Source of the DNA: Paenibacillus rigui
Lineage (GTDB): Bacteria; Bacillota; Bacilli; Paenibacillales; NBRC-103111
NCBI RefSeq assembly: GCF_002234615.1
Contig: NZ_NMQW01000013.1
Location: forward strand, 151,152 to 215,151
Direction: 5' to 3'
DNA: 64,000 nt
Numbering within the stretch: the stretch's first letter is position 1; each line of letters starts with the position of its first letter. The notes under the pieces were generated by a model. The model made no database searches. It was not told the DNA's origin and worked only from the letters and a program-made list of their open reading frames with translations. This document shows positions 1 through 9,326 of this stretch, one piece after another. A program made the translations under genes and the position numbers.

Positions 1-1
1 T

Positions 2-388
2 CATGATTTTCCACTCATTCGAAACAACGCCGCCCATTTATCGAGCTATCCGGAAGTGAAGCAAAAGATGCATCGCCGCATTCAACGTTTTTTCGATAAG
101 CTGCAAACGTCACGGCGTATTTTGTTCGTTCGCGTCGGGGGAAGCTTTGAGGAAACACGCGAGCTGCAGTCGATTTTATCCGGCATGGTGAAGCATGATT
201 TTCACATCCTGCTTGTGAATCATCAGCCTGGTCTAGTCAATGTGGTCGAAAATCATTGGCCTTTGGAAAAAGTATGTTCTCTTTCGCTTCCTTGGGTTGC
301 GGACCTTCTGGAAGGAAACAATGCGCATTGGATGGGCATCTTTACAGGCATTCACTACAACAGCCACGCGTATCGTCCCACTCCCTGA
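2..388 (+). CDS. C-terminal part of a DUF1796-like putative cysteine peptidase (5' end outside window)
   Basis: The frame is open from base 2, so the in-frame GTG at 56 is not the true start. Only the last 128 codons are present, ending in TGA at 386-388. The fragment has a basic helix (MHRRIQRFFDKL), a hydrophobic strand (RILFVRVGG) and a second strand (DFHILLVNHQ). This order resembles the C-terminal half of the DUF1796 family, annotated as papain-like putative cysteine peptidases in Bacillales. No catalytic residue can be checked because the N-terminal half is missing. It converges on the next gene, whose stop is 4 bp away. The family assignment is from memory of the pattern and is moderately sure; the function is unknown. 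Confidence 0.55.
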   Translation, partial: HDFPLIRNNAAHLSSYPEVKQKMHRRIQRFFDKLQTSRRILFVRVGGSFEETRELQSILSGMVKHDFHILLVNHQPGLVNVVENHWPLEKVCSLSLPWVADLLEGNNAHWMGIFTGIHYNSHAYRPTP

Positions 389-392
389 CACC

Positions 393-788
393 CTACTCCT
401 CTGAGAAAACTTGACACTTAATGAACAGGGGACCGGTCAATAAGGCCGTGTGCGTGGTTGAGCAAACACTCACATAATACAGAGGCTCCGGCACCGACAC
501 ACCGGTTTCCTCGTATTCCAATAAAGTCGTCGTAGTGGAATAGCACGTTTCATCGGAGCTGTACAGCACCGGACCGAAGGGGGACCCCTGATGCAGCACA
601 ATTTCCATACGACCTAGATCGGCACCTTTCCTCTTTTCCCAGCATAGCTCCATCTCAAGCAATATTCGATCCTCCGCAGCAACACCTGGGATGGAGAATG
701 AAGTGACCACGTGCTCCTGCGCTCCCAACTGGACGGGAGGGACGACAGGATATTGCCTTCCGCTAATATACTTCAGCATGCTGCTCAC
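393..788 (-). CDS. Hypothetical 131-aa beta-rich protein upstream-unlinked to the tail-collar genes
   Basis: I do not recognise this protein. It is 131 aa, begins at a GTG (786-788) with an ATG three codons later at 779 as an alternative start, and has no signal peptide or membrane segment. Composition suggests a beta sandwich: alternating hydrophobic strands, many Ser/Thr/Val, and a run of four Thr in the middle. It lies on the same strand as the three tail-collar genes but is separated from them by a terminator hairpin (899-945), so it is probably a separate transcript. A role as a small surface or virion-like structural protein is only a guess from the neighbours. Confidence 0.5.
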   Translation of the reverse strand: MSSMLKYISGRQYPVVPPVQLGAQEHVVTSFSIPGVAAEDRILLEMELCWEKRKGADLGRMEIVLHQGSPFGPVLYSSDETCYSTTTTLLEYEETGVSVPEPLYYVSVCSTTHTALLTGPLFIKCQVFSEE

Positions 789-898
789 CCGCTTTTTATA
801 AAATGCAACGTTCTCTATTGCCTATTCTGTCTTGATGCCAACATGAGTCGTTAATCATTTTATGAACCATCCCTTGAAAATGTCATTGAACACAACAA

Positions 899-945
899 AA
901 AAACCTTGAAGGCTTCATCCGAAATGGATGTCCATCAAGGTTTTT
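899..945 (-). terminator. Intrinsic terminator after the tail-collar genes
   Basis: AAAAACCTTGA (899-909) pairs with TCAAGGTTTTT (935-945) and is flanked by A- and T-runs on both sides, so it can work in both directions. It sits 17 bp past the stop of the last tail-collar gene. Confidence 0.75.
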
Positions 946-961
946 GAGTTTGCAAAACATG

Positions 962-1486
962 CTACTGCTTAGGAGGATAGACCCCTTGCAAAGCTATAAT
1001 GAAGGTCAACACCGTATAGGGCTGCATATTGTTATGCGGTTGAGATCCCCCTGCTGCGGAAAGCGCCAAAGGGTTCATCGGCGTATCTGGCGTAGAGGTA
1101 TAGAATGCAAAGCCGCCGCGTCCGGGTGCGCCTGCATTTGCCCATACGGTTGCGGCTGGAGTCACTTGATCCGATGCGGTCTGCGCATTTGCTGTATGGG
1201 TATGATACGGAATTTCGTTTTCCAACAAAGTTACGTCCGCTTCGCCCCCTGTTTCACTGTAGGTACGAGGCGTTAGTCCCGGTCCGTTCCCCCAATGCAT
1301 CGGTGCACGCCCTCTTAAATCAGGAACAGCAAAATTCGTTTTGCCATCTCCCCCATAGGTAGCTCCAATGACGGAAAATAAAGCTGTGTACGATTGAATT
1401 GGCAGAAGATGTCCGTCGCATAGCGCCCAGCCGATCGGGGCAAAGTTTCCTGAAAACAATCGAATCTCTCCAACATACGGGTCCAT
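962..1486 (-). CDS. Tail-collar domain protein (MdpB-like), copy 3
   Basis: 174 aa of the phage tail-collar / microcystin-dependent protein family (COG4675-like). Hallmarks are visible: an N-terminal VGEIRLFSG, GWALCDGHLLPI, the LFSVIGATYGGDG block, FAVPDLRGRAP, an ENEIPYHTH histidine motif and the closing SQPHNNMQPYTVLTFIIAL. In phages this domain sits at the tail fibre; chromosomal stand-alone copies are common in Bacillales and their role is not established. ATG start with AAAGGA upstream. It is the last of three paralogues in one transcript. No signal peptide is present. Confidence 0.88.
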   Translation of the reverse strand: MDPYVGEIRLFSGNFAPIGWALCDGHLLPIQSYTALFSVIGATYGGDGKTNFAVPDLRGRAPMHWGNGPGLTPRTYSETGGEADVTLLENEIPYHTHTANAQTASDQVTPAATVWANAGAPGRGGFAFYTSTPDTPMNPLALSAAGGSQPHNNMQPYTVLTFIIALQGVYPPKQ

Positions 1487-1508
1487 GATATCATTCCTTT
1501 GTTTGAGA

Positions 1509-2006
1509 TTAGTTTCTGGGCGGATAAACTCCCGTTACCGCGATACAGAAATTCAATACTGTGTAAGGCTGCATATTTCCATGAGGTTGACTGCTCCCTG
1601 CAGCAGCCACCGCATTCGCGGACATCGTAGTGTTCGCCGTTGCTTCATAGGGCGTGACGCTGGTCGACGTCCCCCATACATTGCCGGTAGGAGTTGCGGC
1701 GGTCGAATTTGAACCACCGACCACCTGATGCGTATGCTGCGGCATCTCGTTGATAGTTAACGTATGGGACTCCTCTCCCGCCATCTGACCAAGCGGTGTC
1801 GTCGGAGATACTTGAACCGGGGTTCTCCCTTGCAGATTAGGAACGGCAAAGGTCACGCGCCCGTCACCGCCATATGTAATTCCAAGAATCGAAAACAGCG
1901 CCTGGTTTTGTTGGATTGCCAACAGCTGTCCGTTGCACGGTATCCAGCCCTTCGGAGCAAAGTTTATAGGAAATAAACGAATTTCCCCAAGAAAAGGTTC
2001 TGCCAT
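1509..2006 (-). CDS. Tail-collar domain protein (MdpB-like), copy 2
   Basis: 165 aa, the same family as its two neighbours. It has GEIRLFPINFAP, GWIPCNGQLLAI, LFSILGITYGGDG, FAVPNLQGRTP, NEMPQHTHQV and a C-terminal SQPHGNMQPYTVLNFCIAV. A strong AAGGGGGA ribosome binding site precedes the ATG. The centre (residues about 95-130) is low complexity and Thr/Ala-rich, and it is the part that differs most between the three copies. It lies 22 bp upstream of copy 3. Confidence 0.88.
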   Translation of the reverse strand: MAEPFLGEIRLFPINFAPKGWIPCNGQLLAIQQNQALFSILGITYGGDGRVTFAVPNLQGRTPVQVSPTTPLGQMAGEESHTLTINEMPQHTHQVVGGSNSTAATPTGNVWGTSTSVTPYEATANTTMSANAVAAAGSSQPHGNMQPYTVLNFCIAVTGVYPPRN

Positions 2007-2036
2007 AAATAATCCCCCTTACCCATTATTTAAAAT

Positions 2037-2555
2037 TTATCCTTGAGTGGGATATATCCCCTCTACTGCCATAATAAACGTAAGTGTTGAGAAAGGCATC
2101 ATGTTGTCATGCGGTTGACTGCCCCCTGCGGAACCTATAATCGAGGGATTCATCGTCGTATTGGGAGCGGCATCCGAATACTGATTTTTATCACTGGTAG
2201 CCCAAAATGCATTGGCCGGATTGGATTGGGTCCCTGGAACACTGGAAGCGTTGGGCAAATGTGTATGGGCAGGCAGTTGACCTTCCAGTAAAGTCACAGT
2301 TTCCGAACCTGCCATTTGCCCAAGCAGGTAGCTTGAGCCTGTCATGTAATTCGTCCCCATATGCACCGGAATTCTTCCCCGCAAATCCGGTACGGCAAAG
2401 TTCGTCTGGCCATCTCCCCCGTATGTCGTTCCGATTAAGGTAAACAAAGCTTCATACTCGCTGATCGAAAGCAATTGCCCATTGCACAACACCCATCCGA
2501 CTGGAGGGTAGCTGCCGGAAAACATGCGAATTTCTCCTACATACTGATCACTCAT
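2037..2555 (-). CDS. Tail-collar domain protein (MdpB-like), copy 1
   Basis: 172 aa from the ATG at 2555, chosen because GAGAGGAGC lies just upstream; a frame extension to 2588 would place the ribosome binding site inside the gene. Motifs are VGEIRMFSGSYPP, GWVLCNGQLLSI, LFTLIGTTYGGDG, FAVPDLRGRIPVH, LPAHTHLP and SQPHDNMMPFSTLTFIMAV. It is the promoter-proximal gene of the three-copy set, with a near-consensus sigma-A promoter about 90 bp upstream. There are no capsid, terminase, baseplate or lysis genes nearby, so this is not a prophage remnant in any clear sense. Confidence 0.88.
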   Translation of the reverse strand: MSDQYVGEIRMFSGSYPPVGWVLCNGQLLSISEYEALFTLIGTTYGGDGQTNFAVPDLRGRIPVHMGTNYMTGSSYLLGQMAGSETVTLLEGQLPAHTHLPNASSVPGTQSNPANAFWATSDKNQYSDAAPNTTMNPSIIGSAGGSQPHDNMMPFSTLTFIMAVEGIYPTQG

Positions 2556-2646
2556 GTGCTTGCTCCTCTCTTTTCTCTTCCATACCATTGAAGCTTAACA
2601 ACAATCGATTAATTCAGGAAATAATATGAATATCTAGTACAATTCT

Positions 2647-2676
2647 ACTATAGTTTCATAAAACGTATTTTGTCAA
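2647..2676 (-). promoter_or_regulatory. Sigma-A-type promoter for the tail-collar operon
   Basis: On the minus strand a perfect TTGACA (2676-2671) is followed after 18 bp by TATAGT (2652-2647). It points at the first tail-collar gene and leaves a 5' leader of roughly 85 bases. Confidence 0.6.
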
Positions 2677-2727
2677 TTATTGTATGAATAACTCGTTTGT
2701 CAAGAAGTCTCATCGTCATTTACCAAA

Positions 2728-2768
2728 AATAAATCCGCCTCATCTCCATGCAGAGAAAGGCGGATTTT
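2728..2768 (-). terminator. Terminator after the S-layer protein gene
   Basis: AAATCCGCCT (2731-2740) pairs with AGGCGGATTT (2758-2767), followed on the minus strand by a T-rich stretch. It lies 28 bp past the stop of the large SLH gene. Confidence 0.75.
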
Positions 2769-2795
2769 GTTTGAGGCAGGGAAAGAACAGCTAAT

Positions 2796-5700
2796 TTAAG
2801 GAATCCATACTTCGGCTTCACTTGCCTCCGATTGGCGGGTTGCATTATGCGTTCTGGAGGCTTCCTCGATATCAGGGAATGCCCAGAACGACGGCTGTAC
2901 ATCAGACCAGGTCGGATCGTTCACTCCCGTTAACGGTCCGCGCTGGAGGATGCGGTTGATAATCACCACCGCCTCCGCCCGAGTCAACGCCTGATCCGGC
3001 CGGAACGAGCCATCGGCGTATCCGGTCATGAGCCCTTTGCCCGCAACAGCGGCGGCTTGATCGGCTGCCCAATGATTTTGCATGTCATGGAATAGCTTTT
3101 TGTCCTTGGACGGCTCCAGCTTCATCCATTTTATAATAATCGCTGCCATTTCAGCACGTGTAATCGTCGCATCTGGCTTAAAGCTTTGGTTCGGATAGCC
3201 GGACAGCAGACCGGCTCTCACTCCCGAACGAATCGCATCCGCTGCCCAGTAGCCTGAATCCACATCGGTAAAGCTCGTCGTTGCCGCCCCTGCATTGGAC
3301 TGGCTTGAGCCTGTTACGATGCGGGACAGCAGGGCGCTCATTTCCGCCCGGGTCAGCGATTGTGCGGGTCTGAAGGTGCCATCCGGGTAACCCTGGATAT
3401 AAGGCTCATGGTGCACCGGAGCTGCTCCAATGCCGGTGGATACGATCGTAAATGTACTGAATTTATTCACTTGAATTCGAATACCGGCAGGACTGCCTTG
3501 CGTATCCGTTACAATTTCACCGCGCTCCAGCACCTTCTCGCCGTCGGAGTGCTCAATATACACCCCAAGCGTTGGCAAGAACAATTTTCTTTGGGCTGCA
3601 TCCCCGGGAATCGTGCTTGGATCGACCGGGAACGTCACTTGAACCGGCACCTTCGGCAAATTTGTTTCAATCGTCATCGGCATGCCGATGACCCGAGCCT
3701 CACCCGATTTAACAACTTGCCGTATAACGTCGGCCGTGACGGTTCTTTGCTTCACAGCCTGCTGCTCTTCCTGCTTTCGGACAGGAATAAAATTGAAGTA
3801 ATACTCCTTGCCGTCTGTGATGCTCTTCAAAACGTCATTTGACAAATAAACCTTTGCATGCTCGGTACGAATCTCAAGATTGAAGGCTTTGCCTGACAAA
3901 CGGGCAATCACACTCGCAGGGAGTGTAACCTTGACAACATCCGCCGGATCAGCCAACAGCTCATCAATGAAAATTCTCAACGTTTCCTGATTTGCTTGAG
4001 ACGCATTGATGGCCTGTTCTGTCTTCTCATCGCTCATCACAATAGCGTCGATTTTTTTCCCATCGGCTTCTTCCCGCACGATTTCGATTTGCGCAACCAC
4101 CTGGAATGGATCCGTCCCCCCGGCTTCGACCTTCACCTGCCGGACATTGGGCGAAGAGCCGCTGCCACCGGACCTGGATCTGCCTGACCCTTCAAATACA
4201 ATGATTTGGCTTTGTGCCCGCAGGCCGCCATAGGTTGCTTCCACAACCGAAGTACCGACGCTTGTCCCCGCCACCTTACCGTCCGCCGACACAGTGGCAC
4301 CCGTACCAGTCAGCGAGTAGTTTGCCTTGGTGGTGACGTCCACTTGGGAACCGTTGGAGTATTGAGCAATAACCTGGGTCTGCTGCTCCTGCCCTACCCT
4401 GATTTGGTAAGCAGACTCCCCGAAGGAAAGCGCTACGGCAATCGGTGTTACGGTCAATGTGCTTTGTGCTGTCTGTCCGCCATAAACGGCACGGAGTACC
4501 GTCTGTCCTGAAGCTAAAGCCTTGATGATCCCCCGTGTAGATACATCTGCAATCTGGTTATTGTCCGCATGGAACACAGCCTGATTCGTCACATCAATCT
4601 CCTGCTGGTCCGAATATTTCATGATGACCTGATAGGGCAGCTCGCTGCCCTCGGCAGCTGTGTAATAAAGCTCATTGAACCGCAGCCCGATGGGCTTCGA
4701 AATGACATGCACCGTACGGACAACTTCCTGGGCCGCATTACCTGCAAGATCGACAGCATGATAGCGCAGCTCGTACGTGCCGATTTGATTCACATACACG
4801 GAGCCGGTCACCGTGGCCTGAGCCGCTGCAGGATGCGCATCCTGCACCTGTGCTCCCTGTTCAACGTAAGTGTCGCCTTGATAGAGCGTGACGACGGAAT
4901 CGCCGTTCAATCCAATCGTCGGCGCCGTTTTGTCGATCTGAATATCAGCAGAAAGAGCGTCGCTCACATGATTCGTCGGATCGATAACCCGGGCATAAAA
5001 TACAGTCAGCCCTTCCTGTGCAACGACGACCGGACCGCTATAGCTGCTCCACACCCCATCCGATCCGAGTCTATACTGAATTTGATTGCCCGGATCGCTT
5101 ACGACCTCAGCCGTTACATTTTGATTTATCCAGCCGTTATGGCTAAGGGTGATGGAAAGATTGTTGCTGACCAGCACCTGCTGAAGAGCCCCCATATTAT
5201 GAAAGGCACCGTCGGCCGTATTGCCCGCCGCATCGGTAATGGCCGCTCCGTTTAGCGACACGGATGCCGCCGCTGCGCTGATGCCATCTGTATCCTGATC
5301 CTGGATCCGTACCGTATACCGGAATCTCAGCTGGCTTGGCGTCACGGATTCGACGTAAACGGCATCCGCCACTGAGGATCCTATTTGTAGTTGAATGGAA
5401 GGTGTTCCTCCTGAAATATCCAGAACAACCGGCTCACTGTAAGTTACCGTGAAATCCAGGTTCGCCCCTGCATGATACGTGCCGTTCACCGGCACGCTGA
5501 CCGAGCTTACTACTGGAGCTATCGTATCCACCAATACGTCGCTCGTGCCGCCAACATTGTTCAGCGTCAAGATAGTATCGTTGCCTGCTGCATCCTTGAT
5601 CGTACCGCCGTTCAGGGTGACGCTCGATGCCGTCTGAATGCCGTCTGCATCATTGTCACCAGACTGTATCGTGTACCTGAACACCAGTACATTCGTACTG

Positions 5701-8700
5701 GAACCGGATACGTATGAAGCTTGAACCGGTGTTGAGCCGATCGTCACGACCAGATACGGCGTACCGCCTGCCGTGTTCACTGCTACATTTTCATTGTAAT
5801 TTACTGCAAAGTCCAGATGGGCTCCGGCTTTATAGGCACCGTTCGCAGGCACACTCACGCTGCTTACCGTCGGTGCGACCGCATCCACCAGTACCCCGCC
5901 GGTGCTGCCTACGCCGTTCAACGTCAAGGTGGCATCGTTCCCCGTGCTGTCACGCAAGGTGCTGCCGTTCGAGGCTATCGCACTGCCAACCGTGATCCCA
6001 TCGGCATCCGACTGACCGCTAAGCACCGTATAACGGAATACAAGCGTATTCGTACCGGAACCTGACACATAAGATACATTCACCGTTGTCGAGCCGATCG
6101 TCAAAGGCAAGTACGGTGTGCCGCCTGCCGTATTCACACTGACAGGTTCACTGAAGTTTACCGTGAGGTCGAGATTCGCTCCGGCAACATAAGTGCCGTC
6201 CGCTGGCACCGTAACATTGGTAACCGTTGGCACAATTGCGTCTACTAGTACGCTGCCGGTTCCGCCAACGTTGTTTAACGTCATATCGGCATCGTTACCT
6301 GCCGCATCTCGCAAGGCAGCACCGTTCAAGCTCAATGCTCCTACAGCGACTCCGTCATTATCTTCATGTCCGCTTAGCACCGTGTATTGAAACAGGAGCG
6401 CGTTCGTTCCTGAACCTGACATATACGCTGCCTGGACCGAGGTCGAACCGATCGTCAGCATCAAGTACGGATTGCCTCCGGACGCATCCACCGTGACATT
6501 TTCGCTGTAATTCACTGTGAAATTCAGCTGATCCCCCATCTTGTACGTCCCGTTAGCCGGTACGCTGACAGAGCTGACTGCCGGTGCTGTCGTATCGACC
6601 AGCACACCGCTCGTTCCGCCAATGGCGTTCAGCGCCAAGACCGCGGGGTTGCCTACCGCATCCTTCAGTGTGCCGCCGTTCAGCGTCATGCTTGATGCAA
6701 GCTGGATGCCATCCGCATCATTGTCCCCCGCCTGTATCGCGTAACGGAACACGAGTGCATTCGTACCGGAACCCGACACATACGACGCTTGCACCGGCGA
6801 GCTGCCGATCGTCAGCGAAATATAAGGTGTGCCACCGGTTCCATCTACCGTTACATTTTCACTGAAATTGACCGTTACATCCAAATTCGCTCCCGCTTTG
6901 TAAACACCGTTTGCGGGCACGCCCACGCTGCTTACCGTCGGTGACGCCGCATCGACAAGCACAGCGCCGGTACTGCCTACGGCGTTCAACGTCAAGCTGG
7001 CGCTGTTGCCTGCACTGTCGAGAAGTGTACCGCCATTGGCAAGCAGCGTGCTCCCTACTCCGATGCCATCCGTATCGCTCTGACCGCTCAGCACGGTATA
7101 TTGGAATGCGAGCGTGCTGGTGCCTGAGCCTGACACATATGCTGCCTGCACCGGCGTAGCGCCAATCGTAACAGGCAGGTAAGGTGTACCGCCTGCCTTA
7201 TTCACCAATACATTTTCGCTAAAGCTCACCGTGAAGTCCAAGCTCGTACCCGTCGCATAGACCCCGTTCGCCGGCACGCCCACACTGCTTACCGTTGGTG
7301 CGATAGCATCTACAAGGATTGCGCTTGTATCCCCGACATTGCTTAGCGTCAACACTGCGTCATTGCCAGCCGCATCCTTGCCTGTGCCCCCGTTAAGGCT
7401 CAGCCCGCTTCCCAGGGCAATGCCGTTCGCGTCGCTCTCCCCATTCTGCACCGTGTACCCGAACACAAGCGCATTCGTACCGGAGCCCGATACATACGAA
7501 GCCTGTCTTGGCGCAGAACCAATCGTAACAGGCAAGTATGGCGTACCACCTGCGGTATTCACCGTTACATTTTCGCTGAAGTTCACTGTGAAGTTCAGTT
7601 GATCCCCCAGCTTGTAGGTGCCGTTTACCGGCACGCCAACCGATGTCACCGTTGGGGACGTCGTATCCACCAGCACCGCGCTGGTATTACCGACGCCGTT
7701 TAACGCTAACACCGCATCGTTGCCTGCCGCATCCTGGATTGTTCCGCCGTTCAAGCTCAGCGCACTGCTTACAGCAATGCCGTCCGTATCGTCCTGGCCG
7801 CTCTGTACCGTGTACCGGAACAACAGCGCCCCCGTACCCGAACCGGATACATAAGAAGCCTGCACCGCCGCGGAACCGATCGTCAATGGCAGATAAGGCG
7901 TACCGCCAGCCGTGTTTACCGTTGCATTCTCACTAAGGTTTACCGTAAAGTCCAGAGTGGCTCCCGCTTTGTATGCGCCGTTCGCCGGCACGCTGACCGA
8001 GTTGACCGTCGGGGCTACTGCATCGACCAGCACCAGGGACGTACTGCCCACGCTGTTCAGCGTCAGTATTGCGTCGCTACCGCCGGTATTCTTCAGCGTG
8101 CCGCCATTCGCATTTATGGAGCTGCCCACCGAAATACCGTTCGAGTCGCTTTCGCCGCCCTGCACCGTGTACCGAAATACTAATGCGCTGCTCCCCGACC
8201 CGGATACATAGGACGCGTTTACTGTAGATGAGCCGATAGTGATTGGCAAATAAGGCGTGCCTCCGGTCGTATCCGCTGTGATATTCTGGTCAAAGTTTAC
8301 GGTGAAGTCCAAATTTTGTCCCGTCTTGTATACTCCGTTGGCTGGCACAACTACCGAAGCAATAACCGGGTTGCTCGAGTACGTAACACTTAGGGTTGGC
8401 GCATTAACTCCGCCTGATGTTTCTTTGGAGGCGATTGCAAATTGGCTTGTCGTCCCTCCGGATGTACTGCCGCTCAGCACCAAAGTGACAATTTTGTCAC
8501 CCGATACCTGACTACTTACAAAGCCGGTAACATCTACAGTCAGATCTTGCCCTGACACAATCCCGGAAGTGATGTTTGATGCAATACTCACATCCTTGGA
8601 GGGAACGGTTGCTGAGCTTTCTGTCCAGCTGTCATCATTCGATCCGTTAACATTTAAGAACGGGGCTACCGTATTGGTTCCTAAATCTGTTACTCTTATT

Positions 8701-8996
8701 TTCAGCTGCGCACTAGACACATTCACCGGACCTGTGATCGAAGTCAGGTCAAACTTCAAAACTGTTTGTGCACTGCCGTAGGCAGGATCAAAATAATTTC
8801 CTATCCAGTTGGCGTTATTATATGATGGATCACCGCTAGCATAATGCCCTGAATTATCCACGAAATAATCCGCGGTTGTGGTAAAAGGAGTCGTCGTCGC
8901 CGCATAACTCGTATAAGCAGGCAGTAAGCCGCATACCAGCAGTGCAAACAGCGCCGATGCGAACAACCTTCCTGCATAATCAAAAAAACCTCTCAT
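2796..8996 (-). CDS. SLH-anchored surface protein with nine Ig-like repeats (2066 aa)
   Basis: A very large secreted cell-wall protein. The start is the ATG at 8996, seven bases after a GAGGAGG site. A signal peptide covers residues 1 to about 32, with a hydrophobic core ending TSYA. A DNRLRE/CBM96-like beta domain (about 36-205) comes next. Nine repeats of about 119 aa (209-1278) are each opened by a SVSVPANGTYKAG-like motif and closed by VLVD. A region with an OmpL47/DUF5011-like Ig fold and two Big2-like domains follows (about 1280-1610), then a Ser/Gly linker, an unknown domain, and three SLH motifs (about 1860-2040; TRAEM and GYPDGTFRP signatures). SLH domains bind pyruvylated wall polymers, so the protein is probably held at the surface and the repeats act as a stalk or adhesive. 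The ligand is unknown. Confidence 0.9.
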   Translation of the reverse strand: MRGFFDYAGRLFASALFALLVCGLLPAYTSYAATTTPFTTTADYFVDNSGHYASGDPSYNNANWIGNYFDPAYGSAQTVLKFDLTSITGPVNVSSAQLKIRVTDLGTNTVAPFLNVNGSNDDSWTESSATVPSKDVSIASNITSGIVSGQDLTVDVTGFVSSQVSGDKIVTLVLSGSTSGGTTSQFAIASKETSGGVNAPTLSVTYSSNPVIASVVVPANGVYKTGQNLDFTVNFDQNITADTTGGTPYLPITIGSSTVNASYVSGSGSSALVFRYTVQGGESDSNGISVGSSINANGGTLKNTGGSDAILTLNSVGSTSLVLVDAVAPTVNSVSVPANGAYKAGATLDFTVNLSENATVNTAGGTPYLPLTIGSAAVQASYVSGSGTGALLFRYTVQSGQDDTDGIAVSSALSLNGGTIQDAAGNDAVLALNGVGNTSAVLVDTTSPTVTSVGVPVNGTYKLGDQLNFTVNFSENVTVNTAGGTPYLPVTIGSAPRQASYVSGSGTNALVFGYTVQNGESDANGIALGSGLSLNGGTGKDAAGNDAVLTLSNVGDTSAILVDAIAPTVSSVGVPANGVYATGTSLDFTVSFSENVLVNKAGGTPYLPVTIGATPVQAAYVSGSGTSTLAFQYTVLSGQSDTDGIGVGSTLLANGGTLLDSAGNSASLTLNAVGSTGAVLVDAASPTVSSVGVPANGVYKAGANLDVTVNFSENVTVDGTGGTPYISLTIGSSPVQASYVSGSGTNALVFRYAIQAGDNDADGIQLASSMTLNGGTLKDAVGNPAVLALNAIGGTSGVLVDTTAPAVSSVSVPANGTYKMGDQLNFTVNYSENVTVDASGGNPYLMLTIGSTSVQAAYMSGSGTNALLFQYTVLSGHEDNDGVAVGALSLNGAALRDAAGNDADMTLNNVGGTGSVLVDAIVPTVTNVTVPADGTYVAGANLDLTVNFSEPVSVNTAGGTPYLPLTIGSTTVNVSYVSGSGTNTLVFRYTVLSGQSDADGITVGSAIASNGSTLRDSTGNDATLTLNGVGSTGGVLVDAVAPTVSSVSVPANGAYKAGAHLDFAVNYNENVAVNTAGGTPYLVVTIGSTPVQASYVSGSSTNVLVFRYTIQSGDNDADGIQTASSVTLNGGTIKDAAGNDTILTLNNVGGTSDVLVDTIAPVVSSVSVPVNGTYHAGANLDFTVTYSEPVVLDISGGTPSIQLQIGSSVADAVYVESVTPSQLRFRYTVRIQDQDTDGISAAAASVSLNGAAITDAAGNTADGAFHNMGALQQVLVSNNLSITLSHNGWINQNVTAEVVSDPGNQIQYRLGSDGVWSSYSGPVVVAQEGLTVFYARVIDPTNHVSDALSADIQIDKTAPTIGLNGDSVVTLYQGDTYVEQGAQVQDAHPAAAQATVTGSVYVNQIGTYELRYHAVDLAGNAAQEVVRTVHVISKPIGLRFNELYYTAAEGSELPYQVIMKYSDQQEIDVTNQAVFHADNNQIADVSTRGIIKALASGQTVLRAVYGGQTAQSTLTVTPIAVALSFGESAYQIRVGQEQQTQVIAQYSNGSQVDVTTKANYSLTGTGATVSADGKVAGTSVGTSVVEATYGGLRAQSQIIVFEGSGRSRSGGSGSSPNVRQVKVEAGGTDPFQVVAQIEIVREEADGKKIDAIVMSDEKTEQAINASQANQETLRIFIDELLADPADVVKVTLPASVIARLSGKAFNLEIRTEHAKVYLSNDVLKSITDGKEYYFNFIPVRKQEEQQAVKQRTVTADVIRQVVKSGEARVIGMPMTIETNLPKVPVQVTFPVDPSTIPGDAAQRKLFLPTLGVYIEHSDGEKVLERGEIVTDTQGSPAGIRIQVNKFSTFTIVSTGIGAAPVHHEPYIQGYPDGTFRPAQSLTRAEMSALLSRIVTGSSQSNAGAATTSFTDVDSGYWAADAIRSGVRAGLLSGYPNQSFKPDATITRAEMAAIIIKWMKLEPSKDKKLFHDMQNHWAADQAAAVAGKGLMTGYADGSFRPDQALTRAEAVVIINRILQRGPLTGVNDPTWSDVQPSFWAFPDIEEASRTHNATRQSEASEAEVWIP
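5163..8374 (-). repeat. Nine in-frame 357-bp repeats arranged as a triplicated three-unit block
   Basis: Each unit encodes about 119 aa. Units 1/4/7 share VGS...NG.TL and VGST endings. Units 2/5/8 end in VLVDT and share TLNGGT.(K/Q)DA. Units 3/6 share NGTYK(L/M)GDQLNFTV and end in VDAI.PTV. The unit types therefore recur every three units, about 1071 bp. Unit 9 is diverged in its second half. Confidence 0.8.
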
Positions 8997-9247
8997 ACTT
9001 TGCCTCCTCGCCATTCTCGTGTTTGGTGTGTCCCAATCCAAATTCCTTTACTTTCCCACCCTTCCTTGTTCTGCATAGGAAGCATCATTATGCTTGCATG
9101 CCCCTTGGTTTAGTTGAGATTAGACTTTCCATATTCATTCGACATTTTCCTTCAATTCCCTTTAATTTGTAAACCCTTACATCAACTAAAGCATACAAAA
9201 ATTAACATGGATAACCGGTTTCCCTTCCTTCCAATTTCTCAGGATTT
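8997..9247. other. Intergenic region upstream of the S-layer gene
   Basis: About 250 bp between the S-layer gene start and the exonuclease terminator. It contains the GAGGAGG ribosome binding site of the S-layer gene (9003-9009). It must also hold that gene's promoter, but I could not pick a convincing -35/-10 pair. No other gene or RNA is evident. Confidence 0.5.
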
Positions 9248-9292
9248 AAAAAAAGACCGCTATCCCCCAAGCCCTATGGCTGGAGGAAGCGA
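9248..9292 (-). terminator. Terminator after the 5'-3' exonuclease gene
   Basis: On the minus strand an interrupted GC-rich stem (CGCTTCC..CCA / TGG..GGATAGCG type pairing, 9257-9291) is followed by seven T (9254-9248). It lies 35 bp past the stop of the exonuclease gene. Confidence 0.6.
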
Positions 9293-9326
9293 CCCTCAAT
9301 TATGGAAAATATAAGTTCAAAAGCAG

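Noticed and set aside
393..2555. A prophage
   Set aside because: Tail-collar genes alone do not make a prophage; there is no integrase, terminase, capsid or lysis gene and no attachment repeats seen.
4569..5255. A 228-aa plus-strand frame and several smaller ones inside the S-layer gene
   Set aside because: They repeat with the same period as the S-layer units, as expected for antisense shadows of a repeat protein.
5163..8374. CRISPR-like regular repeats
   Set aside because: The units are 357 bp, diverged and in-frame coding, with no short identical repeats and unique spacers.
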